The notes below the pieces were generated by a model, which saw only the letters and a program-made list of their open reading frames with translations, did not search any database and had not been told where the DNA came from. DNA of 64,000 nt from NCBI GenBank assembly GCA_021234155.1, contig JAJEKV010000001.1, positions 32,564,177-32,628,176 on the forward strand, written 5' to 3'. The position numbers were made by a program, and so were the translations under genes. Of this stretch, positions 46,201 to 55,200 are shown in pieces; positions within the stretch are counted from its first letter, which is position 1; each line of letters starts with the position of its first letter. The DNA comes from Isoetes taiwanensis. Taxonomy: Eukaryota; Streptophyta; Lycopodiopsida; Isoetales; Isoetaceae.

Positions 46201-49200
46201 TAGCATTCCCACTTATTTTTTGGCCTGCTTCACAATTGACATCAACTTGGGATTCAGGGTATCCTAAAATTCCTTCAAAATAGACTTGCCAGGCAGCATA
46301 TTTCTCTCCATCCAAAATAGGCATTTCGATAGTATGGAAGTTTCCTGGCATCCATCTCAACCATGAATACAAACCTTTGCTAAATGATGTGGCACCAAAT
46401 TTGAGTCAACAACTGCAAGTCAATGATTTGCCGAAACTGCTGCATGTCAGCAATTTGGGCAGAAAATAAGAAATGTCACATTGGCCAAATTTTGGTTCCA
46501 AACCAAGATTTTGGCAGCTTTTCAATCCGATTTTGCCTCAAATATGAAAACGACAAGATGCATCTTAGCATCTATAACGTGAAGGGAACAAGAGATTGAT
46601 ATTTCACGGGAGAGGTTGCTTCATGTTCTTGAATTATGGCATTGTCCTCCTCACGTGTTATCTAGCCTACAAGGTTATTTGAATTTCGAAAATGCAACCC
46701 ACCAAAAAACCTTCTAAAAATGATGAGATCTAACAATACTAACCTTGCATCTCGAAAACCATTCAGTGCCATATACAATGTACGAGGTATAGGCGTTGCA
46801 GATAGTGTCAAAACATCAACGGTGGTTTTCAAAGAAGCTATTTTTTCTTTCTGCTTGACGCCAAATCTCTAAAAGACCAAAGGATAAAGAGCAATAAGTT
46901 ACATATTCCTGGGATGAAAACAAGAAAATCAGAGGCACATATAGAAGGGCAAATAAAGACAAAGTGAAGTTCTTATAGTGAGAAAGAGAGCATTTTATAA
47001 TGCAGGACTTCAGCATTTAGGTGCCGCTTCGAGCCACTCACATGGTTTCTGCCTGACTTGGATAAATATGGCTTATTTATTGTTGCATTCATCCATTGGG
47101 CATTAATAGGAACTTAAGATTTAATAAGACAGCAACATACAGGAACCCTTGGCAACATTATGTTGTGTATTATGTGCATAATGGGAATATTTCATATGAA
47201 TCTGCCGACATGGTATGTCGTCTTCTTAGCTCAGGAACATTTTCTGTTGGTAAAAATCGTGGTGTGAAGGCAGATGATGACCACCTTTTCTATTATGGTT
47301 ATGCTCATTGCGCTCCTGGCTGGTGAGGAGAAAGAAAGAAAGAAAGATTCTTTTAATGTCTACGAGAGACCACTTGGGTCTATAAAAGCAGTTATACAGC
47401 AATCATGTACAGCTAGGGGAGCATTTGCAGCTTGCTAGAGATATTGCATAAAAAGGAAAAAAGAGAAACTAACGCGATGAAATCAGAAAACTTTGTCTTC
47501 TTCTTGGCCACTCGCTCAAAGTGTGAAGTGATGTCAGACTTGTTTTCTGTTCTAAAGGACTGCTTATGTTTTTCCTTTACTGCTCGCTTTCTTCTCCTTG
47601 ACATTTTCGTGGTTACCCCTCTTGGGATCGGATTAGACCGTCCAGGAAGAGGACCTGACTTCCGTTTATTATTAGTATCACCTCCAATGAGAAAGAGAGT
47701 GATCTGCCTTTGTGTGGGATCATTTTCCTGTCCAGCTCTCCCCCCAGCCTGCTCCTTCAACGGATTTCTTTTATGAACAGTCATTTGGTGAAGGAAAAGA
47801 GCTATGCATTTCTGGTCTTCATATCTGATGAGTTTTGAGAGGGAGGTAGGTTCCCGAAACAGACAATGGAACCTGCCCCGTATTTCATAATAGACTTTTG
47901 TCTGTAAAGATAAAGTGTTCCTCAGACTCAATACATTCAACAGACACAATCTGCAGATCCTCTTTAAGCGCTCGACCTTAGGTCCACTCGCACGGCCAGC
48001 CTCAATCTCAAGCTGATGAGATGAGACCCTGAGCCGTCCAATAGCATGTCTCACTTTATGTGCTAGCTGAATATTCAAATTACCCTGGTCGCTCGATGAG
48101 ACCATCTTCACTGATCTCAAGGAAGTGAACTTTGTAGAATTGCGCCTTGGTGGGAAGATCACTTGGAGTTACCCATGTCCTTAATATGTATGAAAATACC
48201 AGATCGTACCGGATGAGCTGAAAGAAAGACTACTAGAGGCCCATAGGGTCTATGAGACCTAATAGGTACAGAATTTTGGACCTGCTAGGAGGACTACTAT
48301 GAATATATTTAGACAACAATAGAAAATAAATGGAATCTACATCTGCAGAAGTAACATCAAAAGCATTTAGCCATTATGAGAAAAAGTTCTGATGCCAGTG
48401 TTTCGTCTTTTCTATCAGGCTTCTTCTCTTGGAATGATTGCTTGTGTTTTTGTGTCACCGAGCATTTTATTCTTTTGGAAACTGCTATGCTGCTCTGCTC
48501 CCTTGGGACCTTCTGAAAACTGCTGATGTTACTCCGTTTCTTTTGTGGGTCTTCCTTCACGCTGTTTTCCTACCCCGGTTCCTTGAAACAAAGTTCTCAC
48601 TTGCCTTGGACCTTGGGAGACCAGAAAAGAGGACCTTCCATTGGAGGTGAAAAGAAGAGAGAGTTTAACCATAAACTAGGTATGCTTATAGCCAATGAAG
48701 TGATGAACATGGACAAAAAATAGTCAATGTGGCATCCCCCCTAACATTCAAACATGTGCACCTTCGAATCTAAGATGTGCCACGCCCAATGAGAAAGAGA
48801 TGAGAAAGAGAGTGATCTGCCTTTGTGTAAGATCATGTTACTGTCCAGTTCTCCCACCGGCCTGCTCCTTCAACAGATTTCTTCATAAAGATTCATTTGG
48901 TGGAGGAAAAGAGCTTTAGATTTCTGGTCCTCATATCTGATGAGTTTTGAGAGGGTGGTAGGTTCCTGAAACAGGCAATGAAACCTGCATCGTATTTCAC
49001 AATAGACTGGACATGTAAAGATGAAGTGTTCCTCAGACTCAATTACATTCAACTGATACAATGTGCAGATCCTCGTCAAGCTTTCGATCTCAAGGTGGAG
49101 GAGGAAGAGGGAGAGAGGCTGCATAACATGGACAAAATAGTCAATTTGGCAGCCTAATATTCAAACATGATGCCCCTTCGAATCTAAGATGTGTCACAAT

Positions 49201-52200
49201 TCAAACATGATACACCTTCAACTCTATGATGTCTTACTACCTGCCCGACATCACAACATAACATTACACTCTACTTAACATGTGTTATTTGCATACCTGA
49301 CCTACATTTCCCAAACTTGGCTCTTCCCAATGGTTTTGTGAAGATGTCAATTACAATACTGAACTGAATGTCAATTGAAACCATCTACAGCTTGCCTTTT
49401 GAGAATCGAATGCGTTTTACTTGCATCATCCTCTTTAAAGACACTAGGTTCTTGCAGGTGAAATGCTGGATCTTTTTGCAAGAAAATGCTCCTGACATTA
49501 TGACCACAAGTACATACTGGTCCGTTGTCCTCCATTTTGATCAAATCCAAGACCTGTTTGAATCCCAACAGACTCGCAAGCAACCACCATACTCCACTTC
49601 TATTTTGCTAAGAAAATATCCACTTGTATAATGCCTAGTGTGAAGATGTCAAATTGAGTATCAATCCTGAGTGTCAATTGAACCATTTACAACTTTCTTC
49701 TTGACAATTGAATGTGTTGCTTGATCCTCTTTAAGACACTAGAAATGTTACACATGCTGATTCATGTTAGATCTATATGATGATGTCACACTGCTGACTT
49801 GGCACACCGCATGCTGCTGCTGACATGGCACTCTTCATAGTCGCGTATATCTGTAGCTGGCCTGTTTTCCTGGAGCTAGGCACTCATCTTTGTAGCTTTC
49901 TTCCACCATGATACGTTACAATGTCTACATGGTAGAGCTCAGGCATGGCTGGGAGTTACCATTAATAAAATTTTGTGAGGATTGAGTGCTTCTTGCTGAA
50001 AGTTTACAAGCTAAAACAGATTCAAGTTGGCTTTCCAACAAGCCAAGATTCATTGAAACCACACATTGTTGGTTAGATCTTGCAATTTGTTTGCAAGAAT
50101 TTATCTAGAACGGAGAATGTGGTAGCTCGAAAAAGAGATTCATTCCATCTTGCAAGGTTTTTTTCCGAAAGAGAAACGGGTCGGATCTGCAGTTTATTAC
50201 TCGGATCTGGTGTTTGCAGCAAAGATTTTGGCGGATCTCGTCCGCATCTTTGACAAAAAAGGCGTTCGACATTTGGCAAACAGCATCAGGAGTTGGGATT
50301 GAGTTGGCTGCCGCAATTGACGAACGAGCTTGAATCTGCAGTTATAAGTTTCTTGAGGAGTTCCAGATGAGGTCTATAGATGAGCTTCTGGAGAATTTCT
50401 TAAATTTGGGTCTTATCCTTCTAGAGGGGCTTGCAGCACAGCAACCTGGGTACAGATTGGGGTCTACCTTTCAGGAGGGGATTATCAGTCAGGAGGGATT
50501 ATGGCTTCTCTATAGTCATGGGAGATTCTTACACATGATCTTCTCAATGGTGATAATTACTATTCCTGGTTTGATAATTTTGAGATTCATATTGGTCTCA
50601 ATCTTTTGTCTGAAGTTTTGAAACCTGCTTGGGATCCTGTTACTCCAGAGGACAAGCAGAAAGATTTCACAGCTCTCACTCTTCTTAAGGCTACAGTTTC
50701 AGATGATTTCAAGAGATCTCAGAACTGTTAAGACATTTCAGCATGCTTTGGAGTTTGTACAACAAAACTCTCTTCAGAAAGGAGCTTGGCATCAGGTTAA
50801 TATTCAAAAGCAAATGCATAATCTCAAACTTCAGGATTATGCAAGCATGAGAGAGTATCTTGGTCAGCTGAAGACTCTAAGGGACAAGTACCTTGGTGCT
50901 GGTGGAAATATAGATGATGCTACTCTTATTATCCATGCTTTTCATGGTTTGACAAAAGAATATAGGTACATTGCTAATTACTATGAGCTAAGAAATGCAT
51001 AAAGCTTACTTTTAATCAGATGCAGCAACAACTTATGGAGGCAGAAGCTAGGTACAAAATGGACAAAGTTGACGATCAGGTGGAAGCAGTAAACTACTCT
51101 AACGTACTGAATTGTAGCCAGAAGGATGTTGTACAGTATCTTCAGAAACAAGCTCCCTAGGCAGAAGCTAAAATTTTGAAACTCCAGACAATGTTAAAGT
51201 AACGAGATTCAGCACTTACAGCAGCTAATTGTCATCTTGAGCTTTTGTTACAAGTTAATGAAGGTACAGAGCAGTCTCTAGAAAAAGTTACGCAACAGTT
51301 ACAGCATTCTCTGGATACATCTATGGTGCTGGAAAACGCCTTGAAGGTAGCAAATGCAAAGCTAGAGCTTAGTGAAAGAACAGTAGCAGAGCTATGTTCT
51401 TCATTGGAAAACGACAGACTCATTCTCGAGGATCTAGTTGATGCCTCTGTGCCAATATCTGATATTTTCTATCTTCCAGTTCCTGAAATTGATGATAATT
51501 CTTCTTTGTTTGGTATTTCCTGCGATTATCTGAGGTCTCAGCTCGGACAAAGCCATCAGCTAGAGTTAGACAAAGTGCAGCAGGACGAGACATTATGGAA
51601 CTCGATGTACAGTTTCAAATGCTTCAGCAGTCTTTTATATCTGAATTGAGCAAGGGAACAGGAGGGGCAAATGCAGGCGTGATGCAGCATTATTTGCAAA
51701 TTTCTTTTGCAGAGATCTTAATAGGGCAGTTCCAGTTCTTTTCAAAGCAAACGCATGCACTTTTCAATAGAATTACAGGACACTTGGAGGGAACCTAAGA
51801 AGTTCTGGTTCAAGATCAAAGTTTTTTTTTTTTTTTTTGAGGTTAAGGCCAAGCTCAAAGTGAAGTGGCAGTCATGGTTAAGCTTTCTTCATATCTTGAA
51901 AGGCAGTGTGACTCAGGTGCTTTTGCAGGCATGGCTGATTTTATGGTTGAGTTAATTGTATATGCTTCAGTCTTTCAGAAGTCTTCATCTTCAGCAGTGC
52001 TCGTCATTAGCAGGGGTGTTAGATCTATATGCTGGCGTGTATGATGACGTCACACTGCCGACTTGGCACACTGCACGCTGCTGCTGACATGGCACTCTTC
52101 ATATAAGCCATAGTCATGTATATCTGTAACTGGTCTGTTTTCCTGGAACTAGGCACTCATCTTTGTAGCTTTCTTCCACCATGATACGTTACAATGTCTA

Positions 52201-55200
52201 CAATTCATTCCATTTTGATCAGATCCAGTATCTGTTTAAGGTCCGAACAGACCCACAAGCAACCACTTCTCTTGAGCTGCTTCAAAGTAAGAAAATAGCC
52301 ACTTGTATACTGCGTACTTGCATCTGAATATCCCACTAGATCCATCTCTGCATCTTTTTCATAAAATATCCTAAATGTGTTTCAAAGATTAATGGAATGA
52401 CAATGGCATGCTGTGCTTCATATTCTGTCTATGACTTTTTTCATCGCTGATAAAGAGCGAGGTTATTTGGGGCTGCATGCAATGTTGTCCCTGCCTAATG
52501 TCCAAGCCAGCTTGTTGCTTCAGTGTAGCTCTCCTCCATTTCTCGAAGATAAGGAGTCACGCATTTCTGATCTGGAAAACTGATTAGCTGTTTGAAGGAT
52601 GTGGCCTCTTCGAAGTGGCAATATAACCTTCATAATATGCCCAACAAGTGAAGATAAAACGCTCTTCAGATTCTGCCCCATTTCTTTCCAAATACCACTT
52701 CACCCAAATGGCAAATTTTGCAAATCCTTCTTGGGCAGTGGATATTTGGTCTAGCTGCTGGTGCTGCCTCAATCTCAGGCTGATAAGAGATAATGTCTCA
52801 CTCTCAAAAGAATTCTCAAACAAAGAGATATCATGAGCCAAAAAGGTTTCAAGACAAGCTCATTTTCCCAGAGACTCGATAAGACTTATTGAAGAAAAGG
52901 GAGTGCCTTGGTCTCAAGACAGTAGCAACTTCATAATGAAACGAACTGTAATATGAAGACACGAGCAGTTCAAATGAGAAAAAACCAGGTGGAAAGCAAA
53001 AAGGTGCAACCAATATTGGGCGTAGTTAGAATGGCAAGAATGGTGAATGTGAATCTTTACAGGGTTAAGTTTTTCTAAACAGGGCTTTCAATAGTTTTTT
53101 GCAATAGGTATTTTAGGAATAGATTGATTAGGTTCATAAACTTCTTGCAGTCTTAAATTGTGTTACGTACTTGGTCCCGTACAATAATAAATCTTTCTTT
53201 CCTTCTCTTGCAAATTGTGTTCCTCCCAGGTCAAGAACTTTCTAAATACAAAAGGGGCTGCAATAATTGGTTTCAGCAATCCAAGTTTTTGCAATTTGTC
53301 AATTGGCATATGCTTGTGCCTGAGTGCAATGCTACAAATATCAAGAAAACAAAGATAATTTCACAATCCAGTCTAGCTTCATCAATAAATGCTTTTTGTT
53401 TGAAAATGCACACATGCAAGCTCTGCCAAATAAAAGTTTATACTTCAGAGAATATAATCCATACACAAAAGAGTTAATACTAAGAGTATCACCTGTTCTT
53501 CATCAATAATCACGAGGCCAACATTTGCATAACGTATCTGACAGCCAAGAAGAGCATGGGTGCCAACAATTATGCTCAGGCTTCCATCGTGGATGCCACT
53601 TATCACCTTCTTCCGTTCTAAATTATTCTGCATTAACATTATATTATTTCCGACTATATATTTGCTTAAGTCTAAAAATATCACAATCCAAGACAAATCC
53701 ATGATTAAATACTAGCATACAGAATGCAAGTGAGCAGTTTCATAATGAATAATAGTTGATTCAATCTCTGGTTTGTAATCAGCTGCCTTAGCTTTAAAAA
53801 TATACCTTGGGATAAACTTGTCATTTTTTATGCTGTTAACCTGTGGGGAAAGGGCATCTGCACACAAAGACGCCAGGAGAAGGAGGTACAAGCATGGAAG
53901 AAAAAGGAGGTACGTGTTCTCTGCTCAGGCAAAAATGATACAGTGTTGATAGGCTTGTTAATCCAGAATATGTTGAAAATGAGCAATGATCTTGCCAGCC
54001 ATATTGCAGGCTTGAAGAACATTTTTGCAACATGCGTTAAGCTCCACACAGTCTTTCAGAATGCCAATAACACGTATCTTAAGGAAGAAATCTATGTCAT
54101 GAAGCTGGCTGACAAGCTGGAGAGGAATGGGTGTATAGTGGATGATAAAGATGCCATTTGTTTTCTGCCCTACCTTTGAGCCCATTATCACTGCTATCGT
54201 TAAGGGAGACACCGATCAAATTGGATTTTTGTTCCAGGGACTCCAAGCCACAACAACAAATATCCCAGTTGTCTTTCATAACAATGTTCCTGCTCCAAAG
54301 AGAGATCCTAGACTTTGCCCTAGGTATGTGACTTTCCCTCGCATCTGTGAGGCTGAACTGCACACAGCGTCAAAGTCTGCTTGAGTGGAGTTATATCAAA
54401 GTTAGTGGAGTTAATAGCTAGATTGAATGCCTAAGTTAGTGGTTCATTAGTGGTAGGAGTTAATTAGTAGCAAATGCAAGAAATTACAAAGAATGGCCAA
54501 ATGTACCCTGCTCATCATATCAAGCCATTTCATTCTCACACTCTCTGAAATAGTTCCTCATGCTTCTCAATCATAAAATTGTATAGTAATCTATTCTTAC
54601 CTGGAACCTGCTAAGAAGGGCCACTTTTAGATCATGATATCCCGAAAAGCGGTCCTGTATCACCTTGTAATGCTGTTTCGCAAGGACTGTCGTTGGAGCA
54701 AGAACCATGACTTGTCTTTTACCTTCCACTGCATAGAAAATTGCTCGCATGGCAACTTCGGTCTTGCCAAATCCAACATCACCACAGACAAGCCTGTCCA
54801 TTGGAGTTTCTCTTTCAGTCATATCTTTCTCCACATCAATAAATGCCTGTCAAAATAAGCAACACATGTGCTTATCACACAAAATAGCCACATAACAAAC
54901 AATAATCTTTGAACTTGGACTTCATGATGGGTATAGCAAGTAATATAGAATTAGGACAAGCTGGATGGAGCTTGACTGCAAACACTACCTTCCCTAAAAA
55001 ACGGATTAATGGAAGATACATAGCAATGAAGAATAGATGTCTCACCTGCATTTGGTCAAGAGTAGGCTTATAAGGAAAACTTGCTGCAAAACCCGCCATT
55101 TCGGTGGATTTTTTTGGATATGGAGTCCTTTTTTGCTTTAAACGATGGATATAAACTTCAACCATTTTGACCACAAGTTTTTGAATATCTAATTTTCCTT

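Larger units (their letters stand above)
49765..52202 (+). mobile_element. Short gag-only LTR retrotransposon (TR-GAG-like), TRCF intron 4
   Basis: It is 2,438 bases long with LTRs of 165 (49765-49929) and 186 bases (52017-52202) running TGTTAGATC...GTCTACA, and a perfect ATTCA duplication. The sequence after the left LTR, tggtagagctcagg, looks like an initiator-Met primer site lacking two bases. A purine run, agcagggg, precedes the right LTR. The interior encodes copia-like gag and a coiled-coil segment but no protease, integrase or RT. It is a non-autonomous element needing a partner's enzymes. Confidence 0.85.

Noticed and set aside
47432-47776. 114-residue plus-strand frame
   Set aside because: It is antisense to the LINE C-terminal ORF on the minus strand.
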